In this document: positions 1 through 4,867 of the stretch, piece by piece
Position numbering within the stretch: position 1 is the stretch's first letter
Layout: each line of letters opens with the position of its first letter
Origin: CAXGUU01 sp964012875
GTDB lineage: Bacteria; Pseudomonadota; Gammaproteobacteria; Ga0077536
NCBI GenBank assembly: GCA_964012875.1
Contig: CAXGUU010000240.1
Location: forward strand, 1-5,246
Length of the DNA: 5,246 bases
Direction of reading: 5' to 3'
Notes under the pieces: generated by a model
What the model was told of the DNA's origin: nothing
Seen by the model: the letters and a program-made list of their open reading frames with translations, nothing else
Database searches by the model: none
Position numbers and translations under genes: made by a program

Positions 1-225
1 CGTGAACTTGATTTGATTCGGGTGAAGGGTCGCCATGCTTCTGTGCCGGTTTACGAAGTGCGTGGTATGGCGAGCGAATTAATACCGTTGAAAGAACATC
101 GGCTGCTTGAAACATTTGCACGTGGACTTGCCTGCTATCGCACGCCGCACTGGGCGGAAGCAATCGAGGGTTTCGAAAACGCACCTGAATTTGATCCCAA
201 CGATCAGCCCAGCTCGCTCATGTGA
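1..225 (+). CDS. Class III adenylate/guanylate cyclase, C-terminal part (5' end outside window)
   Basis: The frame is open from base 1, so only the last 74 residues are visible. They begin with the closing strands of a class III nucleotide cyclase homology domain (pattern D-x-I-R-V-K-G-R, then P-V-Y-E-V-R-G). The helical tail common behind bacterial cyclase domains follows: F-A-R-G-L-x-x-Y-R, W-A-E-A-I-E-G-F-E, then D-P-N-D-Q-P-S. In family members these enzymes make cAMP (or cGMP) from ATP/GTP, often with N-terminal sensor or membrane domains; none of that, nor the metal-binding aspartates, is in view. The frame stops at TGA 223-225, about 24 codons earlier than the family tail normally ends, and the family-like tail continues in the same frame behind the stop. 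The catalytic domain itself should be complete, so activity could survive. It converges on glnS. The family assignment is fairly firm; substrate and regulation cannot be judged. Confidence 0.75.
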   Translation, partial: RELDLIRVKGRHASVPVYEVRGMASELIPLKEHRLLETFARGLACYRTPHWAEAIEGFENAPEFDPNDQPSSLM

Positions 226-300
226 CAGCGTGCTTTGCATTATCGTGAAAACCGACCGGCGGAGCGTTGGGACGAGGTTCGGACTTCGCTGGACAAATAA
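226..300 (+). other. In-frame continuation of the cyclase tail behind a premature TGA
   Basis: Directly after the TGA at 223-225 the same frame stays open for 24 codons to TAA 298-300. It reads Q-R-A-L-H-Y-R-E-N-R-P-A-E-R-W-D-E-V and ends in S-L-D-K. This matches the usual end of cyclases of this type, which have roughly an E-R-C...Y...N-P-P...W-D-G-V...K pattern. The match implies that the gene once ended at 300 and that TGA is a substitution (for example from CGA or TTA), not a frameshift. Whether this piece is still translated is unknown. Confidence 0.5.
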
Positions 301-333
301 TCGTTTGCGCCTGCGCTTGCCGGTACAATCTGG

Positions 334-2004
334 TTACCGTCCGGCAGCCACCTTTGCCCAGGTGTCACGCAGGGTCGCGCACCGATTAAAGACTTCTCGT
401 TCCGCGTTAGAATCTGCATCTCGGACGAAGTAGCCCAGGCGTTCAAACTGAAAGGTGCTGTGCTCCCTCTCGCTCAATCCGCCCTCGCCGACGGCATCGG
501 TCATGATGGCGATCGAATCCGGATTGAGATGCGGTCGAAAGTCTTCCTGGCCGCCCGGGTCAGGCACATTGAACAGGCGGTCAAAACAGCGGACTTCCAG
601 TTGCTCACCGAGCGTGGCCGAGACCCAATGGATGATGCCCTTGACCTTGCGGCCGTCCGGCGTGCGGCCGCCCCCGGTATCGGGATCGTAACTACAGCGC
701 AGTTCGATCACCTTGCCGGCCTTGTCTCGGACCACCTCGTTGCAGCGAATGACGTAACCGTAGCGCAGCCGGACTTCCCGCTCAGGACCAAGCCGGAAGA
801 ATTTTTTTGGCGGATCTTCCATGAAATCGTCGCGCTCGATATAAATTTCACGGGTCAAACCAACTTTTCGTGTGCCCATTGATTCGTTCTTCGGGTGATT
901 TGGCACCTGCAGCCATTCGACTTTGCTAGCGTCAAAGTTTTCGATTACGACCTTCAGCGGATCAAGTACGGCCATTGCGCGCGGGGCATTTCGATCGAGA
1001 TCCTCGCGCACGCAATTCTCCAGGACGCTCATGTCGATAGTCGTCTGTTTCTTGGTTATGCCCACGCGTTCGCAAAAGTCCCGGATGGCTGCGGGTGGAT
1101 ACCCGCGGCGGCGCATCCCCTTCAGCGTCGGCATGCGCGGATCGTCCCATCCGCTGACATGACCTTCTTCGACAAGGGCCAGCAATTTTCGCTTGCTGGT
1201 TATCGTGTAGTTGAGTTCGAGGCGGGCAAATTCAATCTGTTGTGGATGGCACGGCACATCGCAGTTATCAATGACCCAGTCGTACAGCGGGCGATGATCT
1301 TCAAATTCGAGGGTGCACAGCGAGTGCGTGATTCCTTCCAGCGCATCCGACAAGCAATGTGTAAAGTCATACATCGGATAAATCGGCCATGAATTGCCGG
1401 TGCGATGGTGGCGCGCGCGTTTGATGCGATAAAGTGCCGGATCGCGCATATTGATGTTGGGCGAATGCATATCGATTTTCGCACGCAATATGTGGGTGCC
1501 GTCGGCAAATTCGCCAGCCCGCATCCGACTGAATAAATCGAGGTTAGTCGCGGTGTCGCGCGTTCGATGCGGACTTTCGGTACCGGGCTCGGTCAGGGTG
1601 CCGCGGGTCAACCGAATCTGCTCGGCCGTTTGCGAGTCGACGTAGGCTTTGTCGGCGCGAATAAGCTCACACGCGAATCCGTAGAGTCGCTCAAAATAGT
1701 CGGAGGCATGGAAGCCGTTGTCACCCCAGTCGAAGCCGAGCCAGCGTACGTCTTGTTCGATGGCCAGCTGATATTCCTCGCTTTCAGTGTCAGGGTTGGT
1801 GTCATCGAAGCGCAGGTGGCAACGGCCCCCGAAATCAACGGCGATTCCAAAATTCAGGCAAATCGACTTGGCGTGGCCGATATGAAGATAGCCGTTCGGC
1901 TCCGGTGGAAAACGGGTGATGACCTGGCTGCCGAACTTTCCGCTGCGGTTGTCGTCATCGATGATATGCCGGATGAAGTGTGCGGGATTTGATTCTGATT
2001 CCAT
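334..2004 (-). CDS. glnS: Glutaminyl-tRNA synthetase (GlnRS)
   Basis: Class Ic aminoacyl-tRNA synthetase, cytoplasmic, charging tRNA-Gln with glutamine using ATP. The product is 556 residues from the chosen start, against about 554 in E. coli. The Rossmann fold carries P-P-E-P-N-G-Y-L-H-I-G-H at 33-44 and F-D-D-T-N-P at 66-71. The glutamine/acceptor-stem segment Y-P-M-Y-D-F-T-H-C is at 209-217, and the KMSKS-like loop is T-S-K-R-K at 269-273. R-E-D-L-D-R-N-A-P-R-A-M-A-V at 333-346 leads into the two anticodon-binding beta-barrels, which run to the C-terminus. I chose ATG at 2004: the frame is open further to a TTG at 2040, but that codon overlaps the -10 box of the likely promoter and the 12 extra residues do not look like the family. 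No strong Shine-Dalgarno precedes the ATG. The stop lies 33 bp from the end of the interrupted cyclase frame (300), with no convincing terminator between them. It appears to be a single-gene transcription unit. Confidence 0.97.
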   Translation of the reverse strand: MESESNPAHFIRHIIDDDNRSGKFGSQVITRFPPEPNGYLHIGHAKSICLNFGIAVDFGGRCHLRFDDTNPDTESEEYQLAIEQDVRWLGFDWGDNGFHASDYFERLYGFACELIRADKAYVDSQTAEQIRLTRGTLTEPGTESPHRTRDTATNLDLFSRMRAGEFADGTHILRAKIDMHSPNINMRDPALYRIKRARHHRTGNSWPIYPMYDFTHCLSDALEGITHSLCTLEFEDHRPLYDWVIDNCDVPCHPQQIEFARLELNYTITSKRKLLALVEEGHVSGWDDPRMPTLKGMRRRGYPPAAIRDFCERVGITKKQTTIDMSVLENCVREDLDRNAPRAMAVLDPLKVVIENFDASKVEWLQVPNHPKNESMGTRKVGLTREIYIERDDFMEDPPKKFFRLGPEREVRLRYGYVIRCNEVVRDKAGKVIELRCSYDPDTGGGRTPDGRKVKGIIHWVSATLGEQLEVRCFDRLFNVPDPGGQEDFRPHLNPDSIAIMTDAVGEGGLSEREHSTFQFERLGYFVRDADSNAEREVFNRCATLRDTWAKVAAGR

Positions 2005-2039
2005 GTATTTTTTGCGCGTAGCAGCCTTGAGCGCTGGCA

Positions 2040-2067
2040 ATTATAGTGCCACCGCGGCCCAGCCCAA
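2040..2067 (-). promoter_or_regulatory. Probable sigma70 promoter of glnS
   Basis: On the minus strand a perfect TATAAT (2045-2040) lies 16 bp downstream of TTGGGC (2067-2062), which matches TTGACA at three of six positions. A start of transcription near 2033 would leave a leader of about 30 nt before the ATG at 2004. The weak -35 element sits inside the left arm and loop of the hairpin at 2057-2081. The -10 is convincing, the -35 less so. Confidence 0.55.
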
Positions 2068-2081
2068 GCGCAGGGCTGGGC
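2057..2081. repeat. Perfect inverted repeat, 9-bp arms, 7-nt loop
   Basis: GCCCAGCCC (2057-2065) and GGGCTGGGC (2073-2081) are perfectly complementary around the loop AAGCGCA. The arm overlaps the presumed -35 of glnS. No T-tract follows on either strand, so it does not look like an intrinsic terminator. It is the first element of a GC-rich structured block reaching to about 2175. Confidence 0.6.
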
Positions 2082-2134
2082 AGTAGGGCGGAGCCGGGTG
2101 TTTGAGTCCATCGGGACGCGGGGACCGACAGGTA

Positions 2135-2155
2135 TCCCGGCGCCGTGCGCCGGGA
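2135..2155. repeat. Perfect inverted repeat, 9-bp arms, 3-nt loop, in a larger structured block
   Basis: TCCCGGCGC (2135-2143) pairs perfectly with GCGCCGGGA (2147-2155) around CGT. Outer pairings enclose it: CCGGG 2094-2098 with CCCGG 2160-2164, and GGGC 2086-2089 with GCCC 2172-2175. A branched fold of about 90 nt is therefore possible. An alternative pairing of CGGGA near 2112-2116 with the TCCCG of the left arm competes with it. No T-run follows. It could be an intergenic repeat unit of REP type or a mobile-element scar. I do not recognise a known RNA family, and between 2041 and 2324 I see no gene. Confidence 0.5.
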
Positions 2156-2324
2156 CTGGCCCGGAGACTTTGCCCGACAATCATCCTCTCTGGCAAATAT
2201 TTAATTTAATTATAAGGACTTAGGCGTGCAATTAGACGAGCATTCACGGCTTAAATTGTAGAGATGAACGAATTCGCGAGACATCTTAGTTTGGTCATCA
2301 ATGACCTTGAAAGAGGTGTTTGTA

Positions 2325-2519
2325 ATGGTTTCAGAAAATCAGCAGGAGATCCGCCGCAAGCACCGTGTCCTTAAGCATGCGGAAACAACAGGGCAAGTCA
2401 GCAGGACGCGCCGACAATTCGGTATCGGCAGAGCGACGTTCTCTCGCTGGCGCAAAGCTTATCGTGAGCGTGGGGAGGCAGGTCTGACTGAATCGGGCCT
2501 TTCAGGAAGTTCTGATTAA
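2325..2519 (+). pseudogene. Truncated transposase remnant: N-terminal helix-turn-helix domain only
   Basis: The 64-residue frame starts M-V-S-E-N-Q-Q-E-I-R-R-K-H-R-V-L-K-H and continues through F-G-I-G-R-A-T-F-S-R-W-R-K-A-Y to R-G-E-A-G-L. That is the HTH DNA-binding head common in IS481/IS3-like transposases (integrase-core type). In those proteins the head is followed by a linker and a DDE (rve) catalytic domain, giving about 300-400 residues. Here similarity ends at the E-A-G-L near 2484, followed by ten unrelated codons and TAA, so the catalytic domain is missing. I chose the ATG at 2325 because AGAGG at 2312-2316 lies 8 nt upstream; an in-frame ATG at 2301 lacks such a site. The AT-rich sequence before it (about 2195-2260) may be the left end of the element, but I could not identify terminal inverted repeats or a target duplication. 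The exact IS family is uncertain. A small DNA-binding peptide could in principle still be made. Confidence 0.65.
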
Positions 2520-2578
2520 TCGCCTGCAAGCAACCAGCAAGGAGCTCGCAAGAGCCCTGGGCAACTGAAGGGCCGTTT

Positions 2579-2950
2579 CTAGGCGAAGTATCGCAGGTAG
2601 GCGACTGCCGACCAGACGATTACAACCAATGCGAGTGCCAGGAAGACCGCTGCCGAGGCCAGGTCTTTCGCCCGGCCCGAAAGTTCGTGGTGCTCGATGC
2701 CGATGCGATCAGTTAACGCTTCAATGGCGGAATTGATCAATTCGGTAATGAGCACCAGCACCAGGGTGCTCAGCAGGATGGCGTAGTCGAGCCAATCGCG
2801 ACCGATCACAAAGCACACGGGCAGCAGGGCTGCTGTCAACATGACTTCCTGGCGGAAGGCTTCTTCGTGCTGCCAGCCCGCGCGAAAGCCTTTCATCGAA
2901 TACCCGAACGCCTTGGCGATGCGCTGCAGGCCTGTGACGGAATTGGTCAT
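2579..2950 (-). CDS. dgkA: Diacylglycerol kinase, integral membrane (DgkA)
   Basis: Small inner-membrane enzyme, a homotrimer in E. coli, that phosphorylates diacylglycerol to phosphatidic acid with ATP. It recycles the diacylglycerol released when membrane lipid head groups are used for periplasmic glucans or envelope modification. The product has 123 residues, against 122 in E. coli, and is similar along its whole length: T-G-L-Q-R-I at 6-11, H-E-E-A-F-R-Q-E at 28-35, E-L-I-N-S-A-I-E-A at 70-78, D-R-I-G at 81-84, and H-E-L-S-G-R-A-K-D at 88-96. The catalytic glutamate (E77), the neighbouring E70 and N73, the amphipathic-helix E29 and D96 are all present. There are three hydrophobic segments, at about 36-50, 55-72 and 98-118. 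The ATG at 2950 has only a weak ribosome site. It lies 35 bp downstream of the isocitrate dehydrogenase gene on the same strand and probably shares its transcript. In E. coli dgkA lies directly upstream of lexA in the same direction; here it is near lexA but points away from it. Confidence 0.95.
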   Translation of the reverse strand: MTNSVTGLQRIAKAFGYSMKGFRAGWQHEEAFRQEVMLTAALLPVCFVIGRDWLDYAILLSTLVLVLITELINSAIEALTDRIGIEHHELSGRAKDLASAAVFLALALVVIVWSAVAYLRYFA

Positions 2951-2985
2951 GGTTCAAAATCGCTGCGTCGAATCCGGTGACTGAC

Positions 2986-4014
2986 CTAGAGATTGGCGAT
3001 CACAGCCCGGCCGAATTCGCGGGTCCCGAGCGGGCCGCCTAAATCCCGGGTCCGGGAGCGCCTGTCGCCGACGGTTTTGAGTACCGCGGCGCGCATGCGC
3101 TGACCTTCCTCCGGGAGATTACAGTGTTCGAGCATGAGAGCGGCTGACAGCATCAGTGCAGTCGGGTTCGCGAGGTTCTGCCTGGCGATATCCGGTGCCG
3201 AACCGTGAACTGCTTCGAAGATGGCTGCATCGTCACCGATATTGGCCCCGGGAGCGAGGCCCAGCCCGCCGATCAATCCGGCAACTTCGTCGGACAGGAT
3301 ATCGCCGAACATATTGGTTGTCAGAATGACATCGAATTGGGCTGGGTCGAGGACCAGCTGCATGGCGCAGTTATCGACGATACGGTCTTCGAGTTCTATT
3401 TCGCTGGTGTAGTCGCGGCCAATGTCCTGGACGGTCTCCAAAAACAGTCCGGTCAGTGATTTGAGTATGTTCGCCTTGTGGACGACGGTGACTTTCCTAC
3501 GTTTGTGTCTGAGCGCGTATTCGAATGTGAAGCGCGCGATGCGACGACAGTTTTCCCGCGTCAGTATGCCGGTTGCTTCGGCAACCGCATGGGGGTCATC
3601 GCCAATGGGGATAAAGTGTTCAACGCCGACGTAGAAACCGCCGGTATTTTCGCGCACCAGGACAAGGTCAACGTCGGGAAATTTACCATCAGGTAGAACC
3701 GAACGCCCTGGTCGTACGTTCGCGTACAGCTGAAAGGCCTCGCGCAAGCGAACGTTGACGGAGCGGTATCCCGAGCCGACCGGGGTGGTCAGCGGCCCCT
3801 TGAGTGCAAGCCTGGTCTGACGGATGTCATCAATGGCGGCCCCGGGCATGGGATCGTCACCGCGTTCGGCGGCAGTGCTGCCTGCGATGAACTCATGCCA
3901 CTCGAACGGGGCTTCCAGCGCATCAAGCACGCTGATGGTGGCAGCCGTGATTTCCGGTCCGATGCCGTCTCCGGGAAAAAGGGTACAGGGGATGGGGGAC
4001 CGTGATGCGGACAT
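2986..4014 (-). CDS. NAD-dependent isocitrate dehydrogenase (isocitrate/isopropylmalate dehydrogenase family)
   Basis: Cytoplasmic beta-decarboxylating dehydrogenase that should convert isocitrate to 2-oxoglutarate, CO2 and NADH. The product is 342 residues from ATG 4014. L-F-P-G-D-G-I-G-P-E-I is at 12-22. The substrate loop G-Y-R-S-V-N-V-R-L-R-E is at 82-92, with S85 and N87 as in isocitrate rather than isopropylmalate enzymes, then Y-A-N-V-R-P at 97-102. R-E-N-T-G-G-F-Y is at 121-128 with the catalytic Tyr128. Catalytic Lys180 is in H-K-A-N-I-L-K, and metal aspartates D238 and D242 are in F-G-D-I-L-S-D. The nucleotide site is H-G-S-A-P-D-I-A at 270-277, where Asp-Ile marks NAD preference (NADP enzymes have Lys-Tyr there). 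The frame is open upstream to an ATG at 4170, but those 52 residues do not look like the family and would reach the lexA promoter. Two residues are unusual: Gly125 where the family mostly has Glu, and Arg278 where Gly is common. Homoisocitrate or another related acid cannot be excluded as substrate. dgkA follows 35 bp downstream. Confidence 0.85.
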   Translation of the reverse strand: MSASRSPIPCTLFPGDGIGPEITAATISVLDALEAPFEWHEFIAGSTAAERGDDPMPGAAIDDIRQTRLALKGPLTTPVGSGYRSVNVRLREAFQLYANVRPGRSVLPDGKFPDVDLVLVRENTGGFYVGVEHFIPIGDDPHAVAEATGILTRENCRRIARFTFEYALRHKRRKVTVVHKANILKSLTGLFLETVQDIGRDYTSEIELEDRIVDNCAMQLVLDPAQFDVILTTNMFGDILSDEVAGLIGGLGLAPGANIGDDAAIFEAVHGSAPDIARQNLANPTALMLSAALMLEHCNLPEEGQRMRAAVLKTVGDRRSRTRDLGGPLGTREFGRAVIANL

Positions 4015-4158
4015 AGTCGTACCGTGATTCGCCGGGCGAAGCTCATGGGCGGCGCGGCAGTATAGCGGATAGACGCTGGTCGGAGGCTTCGGGGTGAGCT
4101 GGATCGAGCCCGCCGGCTGAGCGCACGCGCAATTCGGAAGCGATATGGCGCCACTAGC

Positions 4159-4186
4159 TTGAGATCTCATGTTAGCTGTATATAAT
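4159..4186 (+). promoter_or_regulatory. Probable sigma70 promoter of the lexA-imuA operon
   Basis: TTGAGA (4159-4164, five of six matches to TTGACA) and a perfect TATAAT (4181-4186) are separated by 16 bp. Transcription would start at about 4193, leaving a leader of roughly 43 nt before the lexA ATG. The -10 element lies within the upstream LexA box and the start point within the downstream one, so bound LexA would block RNA polymerase. The -35 overlaps the perfect palindrome TGAGATCTCA (4160-4169). Confidence 0.8.
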
Positions 4187-4191
4187 TACAA
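4176..4191 (+). promoter_or_regulatory. LexA (SOS) box 1, one mismatch, over the -10
   Basis: CTGTATATAATTACAA fits the CTGT-N8-ACAG operator rule except for the last base (A for G), and its centre is all A/T as in strong SOS boxes. It contains the TATAAT -10 of the lexA promoter and directly abuts the second box with no base between. Probably the weaker site of the pair. Confidence 0.7.
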
Positions 4192-4207
4192 CTGTACAAA
4201 TATACAG
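4192..4207 (+). promoter_or_regulatory. LexA (SOS) box 2, perfect CTGT-N8-ACAG
   Basis: CTGTACAAATATACAG has both perfect half-sites of the E. coli-type SOS operator and a mostly A/T centre. It covers the predicted transcription start of lexA, 29 bp before the ATG. This is the expected site for autorepression; RecA-stimulated LexA self-cleavage after DNA damage would free it. Confidence 0.9.
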
Positions 4208-4235
4208 TTTTTAAAGTTTCAGGATCGTTTTCTCG

Positions 4236-4853
4236 ATGGTTAATGGCCTCACTGCGCGCCAGGCAGAAATTCTGGCTTTGATTCAGGCAACAATCCGCCA
4301 CACGGGCATGCCTCCCACCCGAGCGGAGATCGCCGAAACCCTAGGGTTTCGCTCAGCAAACGCGGCTGAGGAGCATCTGCGGGCTCTCGCCCGCAAAGGT
4401 TTTATTGAACTTCTGCCGGGCGCGTCCCGGGGTATTAGGGTGGTCGGCCAGGACTTTGAAGACACGTTGCGGTTGCCGGTGGTTGGGCGTGTGGCAGCAG
4501 GACAGCCGTTGCTCGCGCTTGAACATATTGAAGATCATCATGCAGTTGATCCCGATGTCTTTAAACCAAGGGCTGACTATCTTCTGCGCGTGCAAGGCCT
4601 GAGCATGCGTGATGTAGGGATGCTGGATGGCGATCTGCTGGCAGTGCACGCCACTCGTGAGGCTCGTAACGGCCAGATCGTCGTTGCCCGTGTTGACGAC
4701 GAAGTGACCGTCAAGCGTTTCAGCAAGCGCGGTGCCCGGGTGCAACTGTTGGCGGAGAACCCTGATTTTAAACCGCTTGAAGTCAATCTCCGTCATCAGG
4801 AACTGGTGATAGAGGGGTTAGGTGTCGGTGTCCTGCGCACACATCAACAATGA
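4236..4853 (+). CDS. lexA: LexA repressor, SOS regulator with self-cleaving serine protease domain
   Basis: Dimeric repressor of the SOS regulon, with 205 residues (202 in E. coli). The N-terminal winged helix-turn-helix spans about 1-70: L-T-A-R-Q at 5-9, M-P-P-T-R-A-E-I-A at 25-33, and recognition helix F-R-S-A-N-A-A-E-E-H-L at 38-48. The E. coli specificity residues Ser, Asn, Ala, Glu and Glu are all kept, as S40, N42, A43, E45 and E46. A short linker leads to the S24-type peptidase domain, with scissile bond A88-G89 in V-A-A-G, nucleophile Ser123 in G-L-S-M, and general base Lys160 in V-T-V-K-R-F. All parts needed for RecA-stimulated autoproteolysis are therefore present. The ATG at 4236 is preceded by AGGA at 4221-4224, a rather long 11-nt spacing. 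Two LexA boxes overlap its promoter, and imuA starts 14 bp after its stop, so the two genes should form one self-repressed operon. Confidence 0.97.
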   Translation: MVNGLTARQAEILALIQATIRHTGMPPTRAEIAETLGFRSANAAEEHLRALARKGFIELLPGASRGIRVVGQDFEDTLRLPVVGRVAAGQPLLALEHIEDHHAVDPDVFKPRADYLLRVQGLSMRDVGMLDGDLLAVHATREARNGQIVVARVDDEVTVKRFSKRGARVQLLAENPDFKPLEVNLRHQELVIEGLGVGVLRTHQQ

Positions 4854-4867
4854 CTTTAAGGGATTTA

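Noticed and set aside
223..225. TGA as a selenocysteine codon in the cyclase
   Set aside because: The position aligns with a non-cysteine residue of the family tail, far from the active site, and I see no convincing stem-loop right behind it.
301..333. Bidirectional terminator between the cyclase and glnS
   Set aside because: Only a 5-bp pairing (CGGTA 321-325 with TACCG 335-339) around a 9-nt loop and no T-run; too weak to call.
460..1992. Several long plus-strand open frames (460-882, 895-1392, 1567-1992)
   Set aside because: All lie opposite glnS, which matches GlnRS along its full length; none of their products shows recognisable motifs, so they are antisense shadows.
2005..2040. Start of glnS at TTG 2040
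   Set aside because: It overlaps the TATAAT of the likely promoter and adds 12 residues not typical of GlnRS; ATG 2004 gives the usual length.
2553..2575. Terminator hairpin downstream of dgkA
   Set aside because: GCCCT and AGGGC can pair over a 10-nt loop but the stem is 5 bp and no T-tract follows on the minus strand.
4059..4064. TATACT as -10 of the dehydrogenase promoter on the minus strand
   Set aside because: No acceptable -35 at 15-18 bp upstream; the hexamer alone is not enough.
4015..4170. N-terminal extension of the dehydrogenase to an ATG at 4170
   Set aside because: The 52 residues are low-complexity and unlike the family, which starts just before the L-F-P-G-D-G-I-G-P-E motif; the extension would also run up to the lexA promoter.
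4353..4796. Minus-strand open frame opposite lexA
   Set aside because: lexA is unmistakable on the plus strand with all catalytic residues; the antisense product has no recognisable features.
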